Assembly (NCBI GenBank): GCA_029204225.1
Contig: CM055097.1
Coordinates: 10,978,619 to 11,042,618 of the forward strand
From: Diphasiastrum complanatum
Taxonomy: Eukaryota; Streptophyta; Lycopodiopsida; Lycopodiales; Lycopodiaceae
Length of the DNA stretch: 64,000 bases
Reading direction: 5' to 3'
Shown: positions 17,617 to 29,046 of the stretch, in pieces
Position numbering within the stretch: position 1 is the stretch's first letter
Layout of the letters: each line of letters opens with the position of its first letter
Made by a program: the position numbers and the translations under genes
The notes under the pieces: generated by a model
Told to the model about the DNA's origin: nothing
Database searches by the model: none
What the model saw: the letters and a program-made list of their open reading frames with translations, nothing else

Positions 17617-18486
17617 TGTTGGATTATTCTCCCATAATCCTATAGTTAATGTACATCCATTCATTCATCCAGTTCTGCAGTTTTATTCGTGTTTTTATGC
17701 AATTTACAAAAAATACAAGGGAATCGCTTAACAATTGGCTTCGACGATGACAAACTATTGAAGGTGTCGAAGGCTGACAGTTTCTGTTTCTTTCTGTTAT
17801 GAATATAACGACTTTCCCAAGTTGGTTAGCAAGTGAATTTCCAGGAAGTCCTAACTGGATGGATGACAGCGCATTGTGGCTAAGCTCCAATTGCAACCTA
17901 CGACTTGATTAGTTGCCCTAATGGGATAAGCCTAAGCGGCATTCCTCATTAGTACAAATAGTTGATCATTAGAGGAGAGAATGATGATGAATGGCAGAGT
18001 TTTGCATTGATGTTTTTACTTTGAATATTGCTAGCAGCGCTTACTACTTATCAGCGGAAGTGCATCAGATAGAGTTATCAGTTACTCAGAGATAGTTTAG
18101 AGTACGTGGCTTCATCCGCTATTGTTTTGTACTCACATCATCTGATTTGTACATGCTACTAACTAAATCAATCATACCTTCTTATTGCGTTCAATATTAT
18201 GTCAGAATGTATGCGAAATTCTCTGAAGCTATTTGTATATGTTAAATCTCTTATCGATTAGTGTGATTTGTCAAATGTTTCAATATTGCAATATTCTATA
18301 TCTATCAACTACACTCTGTGATTGTTTGTCTACGAAATCACTTTAGTACTAATGATTTCAAAGCTAGCTACTAAAAGAACAAATGTGATAATTGTTGCAA
18401 TAGCTTTGTTCGTTTTTGATACGCATAGTCATGCATTGGAAGAAGGATTATTTCGCAAAGCCCGATAGTTCGTTGTTCTACTTCGA
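17617..18486 (+). other. Unassigned stretch between LINE copy C and Copia scraps
   Basis: About 870 bp with no open frame of note. It begins TGTTGGATTATT, which could be an LTR start, but I see no matching end or primer site, so I leave it unassigned. Confidence 0.4.
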
Positions 18487-18650
18487 TTTCATTACTATTG
18501 CAAACGCACTAATCATGAGATCCAGCATTGCAGGATATTGAAAGCAAAGAATGCCAACAAGCAACCAGATCAACAGGCGAATGCAGTCGCAGTATCATCT
18601 CAATCGCCCATACTCGACATAAATGGAGCGTTTATGGTTAGAGACCAAAA
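18487..18650 (+). pseudogene. Copia Gag zinc-knuckle fragment
   Basis: The plus strand reads YCKRTNHEIQHCRILKAKN, a CCHC zinc knuckle tail with flanking basic residues. It resembles the knuckle in the Copia gag fragment at 31060-31722 (CKRSNHDIKDCRILK), so both belong to one Copia family. It is followed by a chip of Gypsy LTR and then by reverse transcriptase, with protease and integrase missing. Confidence 0.7.
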
Positions 18651-18670
18651 GGTGCAATTTCGTTCATCGT

Positions 18671-18715
18671 TGTAATAGATCCTAACATCACAGTAGGGCA
18701 AACACTGACTGATCC
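18671..18715 (-). repeat. Chip of Gypsy LTR (reverse complement of 5617-5661)
   Basis: 45 bp match the terminal part of the 3' LTR at 5278-5661 in reverse orientation with two mismatches. The left edge coincides with the exact LTR terminus, and the right edge is a truncation. It sits between Copia gag and RT scraps. Confidence 0.8.
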
Positions 18716-19548
18716 TTGGTAGTTAAGCATTCTTCAATCAGACTTCTACTGTCATATGTTGCTGCAGCCAATCCGGGGATACATCAGATGGATGTACAGA
18801 CAGCTTATCTTAATGGAATTATCGAAAAAGATATTTACATGATACAGCCTGAAGGTTACATTATCTAAGGCAAAAATAATCATGTATGCAAACTCCATAA
18901 AGCACTTTATGGCTTGAAGCAATCTGCCAGTGCATGGTCCCAAAGGATCAACACTTTTCTTATCGATCAAGGCTATAAACCAAGCGCTTCAAACTCAAAT
19001 GTTACTTCAAGTCAATGCAACCTTCTTTTATTATTATCACTCTATACGTGGACGACACACTTCTCTTCAACAATAGTGTCGAACTAATAAAAGATGAGAG
19101 GCAAATGTTGTCTTCAGAATTCGACATGACAGATCTGGGCGAAGCTCAATACTGTCTAGGTATTCAAATCCAAAGAACAGGAAGCAGAAGTTGATCTACA
19201 TCACTCAGCAGAGATACATTTGCAATATGTTGATCAAAAATAGTTTGATGAATTGCAAGTTAGCTCACTCACCAATGGAGCCAGGACTCAAATTGTCGAA
19301 GGACTAGTGTCCTCAGACGATAGAAGAGAAGGAGCAATATCATTCGATGGTAGGTTCTCTTATGTACACAATGATCTGTACCAGACCAGACATAGCTTTT
19401 ACAGTCAGTTTATGGCTAATCTTGGAATTACACATTGGAAGGCTCTCATCAGAGTTATGAGATATATTCGAGCTACCATGGACCTATGCATTTGTTATGG
19501 AACAGTCAATGGTCAATGGCTACCAAATCTACCTCATGTTGCAACTCA
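18716..19548 (+). pseudogene. Copia reverse transcriptase/RNase H fragment
   Basis: A degenerate Copia RT. Readable blocks are KHSSIRLLLSY, HQMDVQTAYLNG, LHKALYGLKQSASAW, LYVDDTLLFNN (the catalytic YVDD), MTDLGEAQYCLGIQI and, after frame changes, YHSMVGSLMYTMICTRPDI and RVMRYIRATMDL, which leads towards RNase H. Stops and shifts occur every 50-80 residues. The YVDD pair is intact but the copy is dead. It ends where LINE copy D begins. Confidence 0.85.
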
Positions 19549-19748
19549 TATCACATCCTTCTACAACATTAGCAGGACATGAATATAGGATTATATCTTT
19601 TTTCTTTTTGACATTTAGTAGGAGCTATGTTTCCATATGATGTTATTTCGTTACTATTCCGGAGACATTTCATACGTTCCCACTAATACCGCATAGTTGA
19701 CACGTATTTTATCATCGTATATGCCTTTTGGCATCAAAAAGACATTAA

Positions 19749-19816
<68 letters not shown>
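19549..19816 (+). mobile_element. LINE copy D: 3' UTR with (CT)n tail
   Basis: Similarity to the end of copy B starts around TACAACATTAGCAGGACA and includes GACATTTAGTAG, a GGAGAC block, CTTTTGGCAT and ACATTAATAAA. A (CT)n tract (19753-19816) follows directly. It is more diverged than A and B. Confidence 0.78.
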
Positions 19817-19821
<5 letters not shown>

Positions 19822-20420
19822 GGATCCCGTCTAGCTAATTGGAAAGGCTCTATATCCCAATGCCTCATCTTTAGCAACTACAATCAATTTGCAACTATCA
19901 CTACAGCTCAATCTTGAGCAGCAACACCATAGCTATATATCTCAAGAAGCTATAGCTTGATCTACAGCTAGAATTTCATTGCCTCTATATCAGACCAAGC
20001 CCTACAATCCCATTCCATCCCGTTGTTGTTGGAATTAACTCAAGAATAATTACTGGATGGCTAGTGAAGTACATCTATGGTGAAAGTCAATTACACATCA
20101 TTCTCAATGTAGGTAGGCTTGGGCTCACATCACTTATCTTGTGGATCAATGAGGCTTGACTAGATATGTGAGCCCTATGATCCTCCAGTCCTAGGTGAGG
20201 CACCTCTTTTAATGGGAATGGGCTTTGGTGGTATTGTACAACATAATTAGTGTTTGAATGAGTGATCATTGGATGCTTGTGTAAACTCTACAGATGGGAT
20301 GTGACTCTAGGGTGGGTCCTCATCTATAGCTTTTCTCAATATGAATCTATATCAAGATATTTCCGAGATCCTTGATAAATTAACCACCCAATTACAAAAA
20401 TCCATTCCTTCTATTTCCAC
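19817..20420. other. No recognisable feature
   Basis: About 600 bp of AT-rich sequence with short imperfect phrases such as CTATAGCT. No coding or repeat signal that I can assign. Confidence 0.4.
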
Positions 20421-21990
20421 AGGCCTGCATACCTTATGCTCCTTGTCCTTTACTTCATAACCTCTTGGTTGCTCCATGTAGACCTACTCTTGAAGGTACC
20501 CATTCAAAAATGCACTTTTTACATCCATTTGTTGTATGTCCCATTCAAAGTAAGCTGCTATGGCCAATATTGTCCTGAATATTCGTTTTTTCCACTAATG
20601 CGAAGGTTTCATCATAGTCGATACCTTCCTCTTGTGCATAACCCTTAGCCACTAATCTTGCCTTATGCTTGTCAATTGAACCATCAAACTTAAACTTTGT
20701 TCTATAAATCCATTCGCATTCAATTGGCCTCTTACTTAATGGTAACTCAACAAGATCCCATGTCTTGTTCTGATTGCTCTATATTCCTCATCCAAAGATG
20801 ACCTCCATACTTGTTCCCTAGAACCATCTTCAAACGATCAAGGATCATTCATACCAAAATTGAAGCCATGAACGCATAATGTGCTTCTTCACTACTTTTA
20901 TGTTGTACGCCACCTCTAGTCAAGCTCTTGGTGCCCTGTCTACTTGACTCACCTTTAGTCAAGCTCTTGGTGCCCTGTCTACTTGACTCACCCTCATCTA
21001 TGATTTGCCCATCTTTGATTGTCTCATAGTACCACCTTGGTAGTTTCCTTGTTGGTGATATAGACAACGAATATGTATCAAATAACCTTGACTTTTCCTT
21101 CCTCTTGCCATGATTCAATTGTGTCTGGACTTGTAGATTAGTTGGTTCCCTTTCTTGGAGTGATCCTAGCTCAGCTACTTCAAGTTCCTTTTCTTCACTT
21201 ATGTCATCAATGATAGGCGTCTTGGACAACTCCAAAAAATTAACCTCTTTATTTTCATCATGTACACCATCTTCCTCAAAAATACGGTCTCTACTAAATA
21301 TAATTTTCCAATTCCCAATATCATAAAGACAATAAGCCTATTCTTCCTCATCATACCTGAGACATATTCACTTCATTGCCTTTGGATCTAACTTTTGCCT
21401 TTGTTTTTTTGACACATGAGCATATGATTCACAACTTCACCCCATAAATGATTGGAAGAGTCTTTGCCTTTAACATGCTTCTAGCACTCTACACAACAAA
21501 TCTATTTTTCCTTCCCGCTATTCCATTGTGCTCCAGTAGTGTACTCGTAGAAGCGAAATGTCTCTTGATTTCATGTTCCTTGCAAAACTTCTGAAATTTT
21601 GTAGATAAGTATTCTCCCCATAATTTGAACGTAGGACCTTGATCTGCTCACCTATCTATTTTTCCACGTGAGCTTTGATATACTTTAAATATCTAAAACC
21701 TTCACTCTTGAACCTAAGAGAGTATATGCTCCATCCTTAGGAAACTGTTAACAATGATGCTTGCCCATAATTGTAAACTCTTGTAGTTCAAATTCCAAAA
21801 TGCTCATGTCATAACTTACTTTGAGAACCCTCAATTGCAACACATACTTGGTGATTTGTCACAGATGCATCAAGCTTATAAAGCCTACCCTCTAAAATGC
21901 ATTTTGCAATAATCTCATAAAGCTTCCTATTGTCCTTAAAAAACACTTATTGTCATCAAACTCGACTTTTATGTCTTAATTAGCTATAAC
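20421..21990 (-). pseudogene. Copia integrase/RT remnant
   Basis: Minus-strand reading gives WDIQQMDVKSAFLNGYLQE and VYMEQPRGYEV at 20430-20560, the RT palm start. The linker frame is 21235-20849, with PRWYYETIKDGQIIDEGESS and an in-frame 39-bp tandem duplication (20917-20994) that doubles the motif GESSRQGTKSLT. The integrase part (21240-21990) is only patchily readable. No catalytic box of RT remains. Confidence 0.78.
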
Positions 21991-22417
21991 AGAAACTAAA
22001 CTAAATTCTTCTTTAAACCTGGAAATAGAGAACCTTGACCCTTGATATCATATGACGTATTATCAACTAGCTTGACTTGAGAATCATCATGACTCTCCTC
22101 AAATTGTGTAGACCAATCCCAATTCCGTGGAATGTGTTGTGTCACTCTTGAATCTCTAGCCATCTCTAGCTCCTTCTGAAGTAGATGCCAAAAAAAAGTA
22201 GCACAGAACAGCTTCATCCTTGTTCTTGTCCAAAATAAAGTTCCAGATTGCTTCTTCTTGTCTTGAGCAAACTTTTTTTCCTACACTCAAAACACAAATT
22301 GACCAAATTTACCATAGTAGTTACAATTATCATTCCACTTTGGTGTAGACTTGAAATAATTACTCTTGCCTGAACTCTCCTTGATTTTCTACTTTGCAAC
22401 CATTTTATTTCTGCCAC
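21991..22417 (-). pseudogene. Copia protease and zinc-knuckle remnant
   Basis: Two small frames, 22217-21996 and 22417-22214. They retain RNWDWSTQFEE and VKLVDNTSYDIKGQG, the region after the protease active site, and basic Gag sequence with a partial knuckle (CFECRKK). The DSGA active-site motif itself is not readable. Confidence 0.65.
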
Positions 22418-22429
22418 CCGCTCTGCTTC

Positions 22430-23167
22430 TTCTTGAATCCTTTGCCCTCCTCCTTGCCTTTCTTAAACTGCTTCTTCATGCAGAATCCCTACTTCCTTGA
22501 AATCTTCTCGTGACATCACAATCTGTCTTCTCATCTCCTCTTGTAGAAGAACACCATTCAATTCCTCATAAGTGGGTCTCCTCTCTCTCAATGATAAAGT
22601 CATAACAAAGTTTTGATAAACTAGAGGCAAACTATTTAAGATGATTGGAATTTGGAACCAAAAGATTATCTGGTACATATTCTCCTATAGTAAAAAAGTT
22701 GATCCTTTATGTCTTTAATTCTCGTCATATAGTCTATATCATAATCCCCTATATTCATCTTTGAAGTGTGTAGCTTGTTAGTTAGAGACAATGCATGTGA
22801 TTGATTAAGTATGTCCCATGCTTCCTTAGGTCGTGAGGCATATCTAATAAGCAGTATGATGTTATCTTTCACCGAAAGATTAATAATAAAGTCTGCACAT
22901 TGCATCTTCTTGTCTTGTTCATTAATATCAAGTGACATGACCTCCTGACTCCTGATTTAACTCCCAGAAATCCTTATCCATAAGGATGTTCTGAATCTTA
23001 AACTTCCATAAACTATGGTTAGTACCATCAAGGTTTCTGAATCTTAAACTTCCATGAACTATAGTTAGTGCCGTCAAGGTTGCCTGACTATGATAATGTA
23101 GACTCATGAAAAGTAACCATCTTCTAACAAACTGTATATAAACCCTATTGACTTTGCAACCACTCAA
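22430..23167 (-). pseudogene. gag: Copia Gag remnant
   Basis: Three frames together cover Gag: LDGTNHSLWKFKIQNILMDKDFWEL at the N-terminus (23167-22928), INLSVKDNIILLIRYASRPKEAWDIL (22938-22666) and LPLVYQNFVMTLSLRERRPTYEELNGVLLQEEMRRQ (22678-22463). A 46-bp tandem duplication at 22991-23082 repeats the LRFRNLDGTNHSLWKF coding segment and throws the frame. Confidence 0.8.
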
Positions 23168-24067
23168 CTTTTGAAGGGAGCTACAGATCTATTTGTGATT
23201 TATAAAACAAGAAGCTAATAATAAAGCCTCTAGTTAATAAGAAAACTTGTAATAATATCTCAGTAAACCTCGCAATAAGTCGTTTGCTGTCCAATTCAAT
23301 ATGGATCCTTCTTTGACTTGAAATCATCTTGCATATGACTGATTCACTCATTGCATGTGATTGTGTTTCCCTTACATGCATCACCAACTTCTTCCTATCT
23401 CGATCTTAACCTTACTTTTGGGAAGATCCAATGTACTGCAACTCTAGTACATGTGTAATGATTATCAAACTTTCCAGCTATGATCTTGATCCTTGTATTG
23501 AGCTGTCACAACCTGTGACCCCCAACAAAACTTGTGAACAAATTCATTTTCCAGCAAGCAATAAGCAGCATAAGATTGACTGCCTATCAGCTAACTTCAG
23601 CAAACAATTCCTCTTCAGAAATCAATGATCGGCCTTGCAGACTCCAGCAAACAATATGGTAAGATAAAACCAGTGAACAGCCTGCTAATTAAGCAGTAAT
23701 CAGCAATCTAATTCACGGAACAAAACCAGAAGCTAGCAGCAACCTTTCCAGCTAACTCCCATGAACAATCTAGTCATTCTCCAGCGATCTGTCCTACAGA
23801 TTTCCAATGAACAAGATTGATAAATTTCCAGCAATCCGAGCAGTAGATCACTAACAAACTATTCCAATGTAAATCTACAGATTGCCTCAACGAACTAATC
23901 TCTACTGATCAGTACACCTTAAAGCTATGGTGAAAAACCAGTGAACTTAATCCTGGAATTTTTACAGATCTGAACAGTAGTTGACAATCGATCCTCTTAG
24001 TCGATTTTCCAGCAACGTTGACCTGCAAACCAAAAACAAAATTCCTACCATAAACAGGTGCTCATAA
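23168..24067 (-). other. Leader of the degenerate Copia
   Basis: About 900 bp between primer site and gag with many short phrases such as CCAGCAATC and GATCTG. No coding signal. Confidence 0.55.
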
Positions 24068-24085
24068 CCTTGAGCTCTAATACCA
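24068..24085 (-). other. Primer-binding site of the degenerate Copia
   Basis: TGGTATTAGAGCTCAAGG on the minus strand directly follows the LTR. It is the Met-tRNA primer site with one C-to-T change, also seen at 46668. Confidence 0.85.
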
Positions 24086-24545
24086 TGATGGAATGATTAC
24101 AATTTCTAGATTAAAGTTGACTAAAACTTAGTGGAACTCTCACACACACAAACAACTGAAGAGAGAAAAATTAGTGCCGTAGAAACTCGCTCAATAGATT
24201 AGCAAGAACTCGTGACGATCAACCATGATATCTCTCTCACACCACACCATGTCTCATACATAGGAGGGCACTACCCGATACTTATAGAATTCACCTAGTC
24301 TGAGGATGCAAAAGCAATTACCATAAACTTGTACCTAAATATGGTAAAAGTATCTAATCTCTATATCTAGCAAAATTGGTGCCATAAATGAGCACAAAGA
24401 ATCTTTTGACTCGAGTCTACTAACTAAAGTCTAACTAAACTATAAAATGCCCCTAGTAGCAAAAGGCTGCTGGTAGTAGCTCGCAGGCTGGCCCATAAAC
24501 CTAGAAACAACATCAAGGGTAACCAATTACACATTAATTCTAACA
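24086..24545 (-). repeat. 5' LTR of the degenerate Copia (460 bp)
   Basis: Element orientation begins TGTTAGAATTAATG and ends CATTCCATCA, next to the primer site. No partner LTR occurs in the window. Confidence 0.78.
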
Positions 24546-27500
24546 TGAAGATCACCTTGTATTTTTAATCATTATTTTGTGATAAAGAGACAGAGAACAG
24601 TTGTTTTTATAACTAGCCAGGTAAGGTTCTTTGTCAAATCCATAACAACTTGGTTAGCCCTTGTTTCTATTGTTAGTTCTCTCATGGTCTACCTTTGCTA
24701 GTTCTATTTACATCTACACTGCATCACCTTCATTACAACATTTACAAGCTTCTTGTCCAAATTGATTGCAACATAGTTCATCTACCACTGTTCTTAGAAG
24801 TATATTTTATAACTTTGCTTTCATTTACCTGCACTCCAGTTAGTGTACACTTCTTTCTTTATCTTTTCTAAATTGTAGAGCGACATTCAGTGTGATCCTC
24901 AATTATTGGAGGTAGTACATGACATAGTTAAGGTAGCATCATGCACTTATCTAAGAAATGACACTCTATAGAGTTGCTGATTTCAGGTCCAACGTTGATT
25001 GGTTGAGTCTATTACTCAGTTGGATAAGAGTATTGCTTGGTAGGATAAGAATAGCGCTCGATCGAATAAGAGTACTGCTCAGTCCATCTACCACTGAGAC
25101 CAACATCTAAAAATCAAGCTTCATCACTGGTATGTACATTATTTCCATGGCATGGTATTTCCTTATTTGCAGCAAAGTTTCTAGGGAGCACATTGCGTGT
25201 GCCTTGTTTTTGGTTTCTAGTAGCATTGTTCCTCCACTGATATGTGGCAACAAAATTTTCACACATAATGACATGTTCTTGTGTTTGGTCAAAGTTTTTG
25301 TCCATTGACATGCATGTGCAACATACACACTTGTGGCACTTTCCAAGCTAACACATTTATGAAATTTATCATTCATCATCAGAGGGATGGTGGTGTGAAG
25401 TTCGAGGTCCATTGGGATTAAGGGGTCACCAATACAGTGAGTTGGCCTACGAAAAGTTACTTTCTTTTCCATCATCTCCTTTGGCTGAGATATTTTGTAT
25501 CAGCTTTGTGTTTCCAAGAGTTGATGGTGAATTAGTGGAAGATCACAGCAATTGTCTACAGGTGCCTTCTTGGAGAGACAATGGTGTGGCAGGTGGCAAA
25601 TGGCTATACATGCCTTCTCATTCAAGCAAATTCCCTTCCTCTTCCTTCTATGGATATGAAGTTCTTTTTAAATTGCCAATGGCAGAGCAATCTTGTTCTC
25701 CTAGCCAAATTTTGCATCTCTCCTTTCACCTCATTTTTTATTTTTGGAATGTGCATATTGATCTTCTACAACAAGCCATACTTACAGTGTTGCTTTCCAG
25801 CTTTGTAAATTGTTATCCCTCTGTGGAACTATGACATAGGAGTCAAATTGCTAGTCAAATTCTTACAAGCTCCACAGCTTTGTTCTACAATGGTAGAGCA
25901 TGGACTTGGATTGCATGTTGCTTGAAGTAACATCTAGCAGGCATTTGTGGTGAAAATCAAGTTAAGCAGGTGTGCATCTATTCATCCATGTTATTATCAT
26001 GCTCAGGAGCAGAGATGCATGCCACATTCTGGAACACGTTAGGGTTTCTCGGAACGTGCATTTTGATTTTATTTTTTGGAATTTTTTCAAAAAAACATGA
26101 TTTAGGTTTTCTTTTCATGTGAAAATTTTTAGGCAGTCTACAAAAAAGATTCTGATATTATTTAGGTGTTTTTTAGGAGTATTAAGTGTTTTTGCCTAGT
26201 TTTAAAAAAAAATAGCGTTCCGAACAACATTCCACTGTCTGGAACGCTCTCACTCCAGAATGTGGATGCAGCAGAACGCGTTCCGCTGGGTCCATGCTCT
26301 GGAGTTATGTGTGCAATCTTACATATGTCCACGGATGGCTGTAGAATGACCATTATACGCTTGTTCTTTGTAGGAAAAAATAACGTGTGTTTTGCGAGTA
26401 ATTTCTGTATTGGGATTTGTAGTTTTCCAAGTCATGAAGTAAACATGCAGCTAGATAACTTTAAGAGCAAAAAGCACACAAACTCATTCTTTCTCATATA
26501 CCAAAACGAAACAATAATAAGGGAATTACCCAATCATGATATCCTTCTACCAAAAGCTTACTATAACAGGAAAAGAAAGCAAAACAGTAACCTTGAAGTT
26601 TAATGTTCTTAAAAATGGATGTTGTTCTTTAAAATCTAATTCTTGAGAAAAATATGCAAATGCCAAACTTGTGTGAAATGAAGTGAACTTTTGACAAAAT
26701 GAGTGACCCAATTACTTTGGAGGTCCAAAAGAATTGTTTAAAAACCTGATTTATGCATGTCACCACATGACGTGTATTGTAGATGGGTTGCTTGTTTGAT
26801 CGTCCATTCCACTTTGCTACTGAAATTGGTCTTCTTTTACGCCAGGCTGTAGTAGATAATGAATTTCTAAAAAGGCTAGTCAATCCTTTATAAATGATTG
26901 CATCCCTTCAATTAAATCCTTTATAAAAAAATGCATCCCTTCAAGGATGCAAGTAGCACTGATCTATGAAGGAGAAATATCCAAAGATAGAGTAACACAA
27001 CTTACAATCATAACATACACGGCACATGTGGAGAGAACCAAACACATTGAAAAAGCAACTTCATTGATTGTTAGAGAAGGACAACATATACACATACCTT
27101 GAGGTAGAAGCTCTACACAATAGCACATCACTATCAATAAAGTATCTCAAGGTAGTATATTGACAACCTAGTATGGCCCATAAGCATGGAAATCGGATGA
27201 TTCGGCTTCTCCACCAACTTACTACTCTAGAACCTAAAGTTCTAGGCCCATTTAATGTTTGGGGCCCACTAACTTTACATTTTCTTTACTGATAACCTTT
27301 AGTGCCTACTTTTCCAATTTCCATCACCCCCTTGAATGAATGTTTTGTTGCATTCCACACATACTTTCACTGAGATTATTCTACTATCTTACAAACTGAT
27401 GATGACCACCATTTGCTGATTGGCTGTTGGCTGGCTGTCTCTGCATAAACAATCTTGAATTGCTTTGACTACTTCTCACATACCAACTTCTTTTCAGCAT

Positions 27501-27755
27501 CACTCCACTCTGGTCATAATTGTGGTAGTGGTGATGTGTTCCTCAACACTTAAGATATATTCCTTGGACGTTGGAACATCCTTCTTCATGATAATGTATC
27601 CCTTTGTGATAATGAAGTGCAGGTGATCACCAACAATGCCAACAATTGTGTGGCAACGGGTGAGCTTTTAGAGAAAAACTACCCTGCCCTTATATGCTTT
27701 ATGGCCCCCATGTGCAGCACACTGCATTAATCTTTTGATGCATAACATAAGAGAC
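24546..27755. other. Unassigned 3.2 kb
   Basis: No recognisable gene. Open frames at 25412-25834 and 25107-25475 overlap on opposite strands and show no domain. Around 25005-25090 a degenerate 25-bp phrase (GGATAAGAGTATTGCT-like) is repeated about four times. Around 26215-26300 the phrase GGAACGC/GCGTTCC recurs on both strands. I see no transposon ends. Confidence 0.4.
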
Positions 27756-27939
27756 TGTTAGAATTTGTCATACAAATTCTAGATGGAGTTTACTAGTCCT
27801 ACTAGCACTCACAAACCAAAATCATCATAGAGATTTAAAAAACAATCTATGTTCTCTTTAATCTCTATGCTGATTTTGGTCTGTGAGTGCTAATAGGACT
27901 AGTAAACTCCATCTAGAATTTGTATGACAAATTCTGACA
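27756..27939 (+). repeat. 184-bp LTR that is an 80-bp inverted repeat with 24-bp loop
   Basis: It starts TGTTAG and ends CTGACA. Bases 27756-27835 pair with 27860-27939 with only four mismatches, and a nested smaller dyad AGAATTTG/CAAATTCT occurs in each arm. The primer site TGGTATCAGAGCA follows with no gap, so by position this is a 5' LTR, yet its structure is that of a fold-back element. Confidence 0.85.
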
Positions 27940-27952
27940 TGGTATCAGAGCA
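27940..27952 (+). other. Primer-binding site (initiator Met-tRNA)
   Basis: TGGTATCAGAGCA directly after the palindromic LTR. Confidence 0.92.
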
Positions 27953-28575
27953 GGCTTTGTGACCGTGAAGTTGTCCAGATCCAAAGGTGAGAGAGAAGAG
28001 AGAGAGATTGTTTGCAGGGTTGCAAGAAGATTGATTGGAGGAGCCAAAGCTGCATAAGGAGTCGGTGTTGTTAGGAAGACAATGTGGATTTTTTGGTGGA
28101 TCTCTTTGCTGCTAGCAAAGACTATTTTGCAAGTCATTTGTTGTTGAATCGGATCTGTTATAGGCTGGAATCAAACCTGGAACTGATTGCTGAGTTGATG
28201 GGTATACTGACCACTGTCTGCAGTGTATCTGATCGCTGGTGGAGCTGCAGACCTGAATCTGTCTGACCTGGTTTAGCATGTGCAGGAGACATAATTGATC
28301 GCAGTTTACAGGACAGATTGGCGCACTACTGTTACAAGTTGCAGGAGGCAGTTTGTAGCAAGCAGATCGCTGGAGGTAGTAAGCTGGAAACAGGCTAATC
28401 AGACCTGCTACTGCAATTGATCGCTGAAAATCAGGTTTCTGAAAGTTGCTACAGATTGGTTCGCTGAAGAATGGAGCAGAATCAGATCACTGAGTTGAAA
28501 GACAGCTCACTAAAGTTTGGTAATATACTGATTGCTGGAAAATCAGGTCGTTAGAAGTTGCTAAAGATCAGTACA

Positions 28576-28960
28576 ATGGCAGGTTTGAATGATGTTGTGT
28601 TGTCGGAGTCTAGCAAGCTAGATGAAACGAATTACAGTATATGAAAGTTCAAGATGAAAAATATTCTCCAGGATCAAGAATATTGGGAGATTGTCACAGG
28701 TGTCGAGGTACCACCTACTACTGATAGGGAATTGCGAGAGTATCTGTGCTTAATAGTCTACCTTTGGCTTATCAAAACTTTGTGATGATGCAATGAGTTG
28801 AATGCCATATTGCTACAAGAGGAAATGAGACGACAAAATATTGTCAACAAAGATGATTTCAAGGAACAGGCATTCCTGGCAAAGAATCAAGAGCAAAGTT
28901 CCAAGAAGGGTGGCAAAGGGAAGAAGAAGAAGAAGAAAGAAGCATAAAGATATCGAGGAG
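28576..28960 (+). pseudogene. gag: Copia Gag remnant
   Basis: From the ATG at 28576 the plus strand reads a Copia Gag start: SSKLDETNYS, then a TGA where W is expected (the WKFKM motif reads stop-KFKM), then ILQDQEYWEIVTG. A deletion removes the middle of the capsid. The 3' part has NAILLQEEMRRQ and a lysine-rich run, and no complete zinc knuckle remains. Clearly inactive. Confidence 0.78.
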
Positions 28961-29046
28961 AATCAGTCAAAACGATCATAAGACGGAAAGAAAGTAGTTC
29001 GAAAGGGAAATGTTGGCACAACAACAAGAAGCAGGATTGGAATTTT

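Larger units (their letters stand above)
20421..24545 (-). mobile_element. Degenerate Ty1/Copia element, 3' truncated
   Basis: A minus-strand Copia element with a 5' LTR (24086-24545), primer site, 0.9-kb leader, gag, zinc-knuckle remnant, protease remnant, integrase remnant and the first part of reverse transcriptase. The rest of RT, RNase H and the 3' LTR are gone. It is related to the intact Copia at 7804-13209 (shared LLQEEMRR, SLWKFKIQNILMD and PRWYYETIKDGQ blocks) but heavily mutated. Confidence 0.85.

Noticed and set aside
25107-25834. Overlapping frames of 122 and 140 codons on opposite strands
   Set aside because: No motif, no splice context, no similarity to anything else in the window.
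27756-27939. Palindromic unit as an independent MITE
   Set aside because: No target duplication flanks it, and its right end coincides exactly with a Met-tRNA primer site and TG...CA LTR borders, so an LTR is the better reading, although a captured fold-back element is not excluded.
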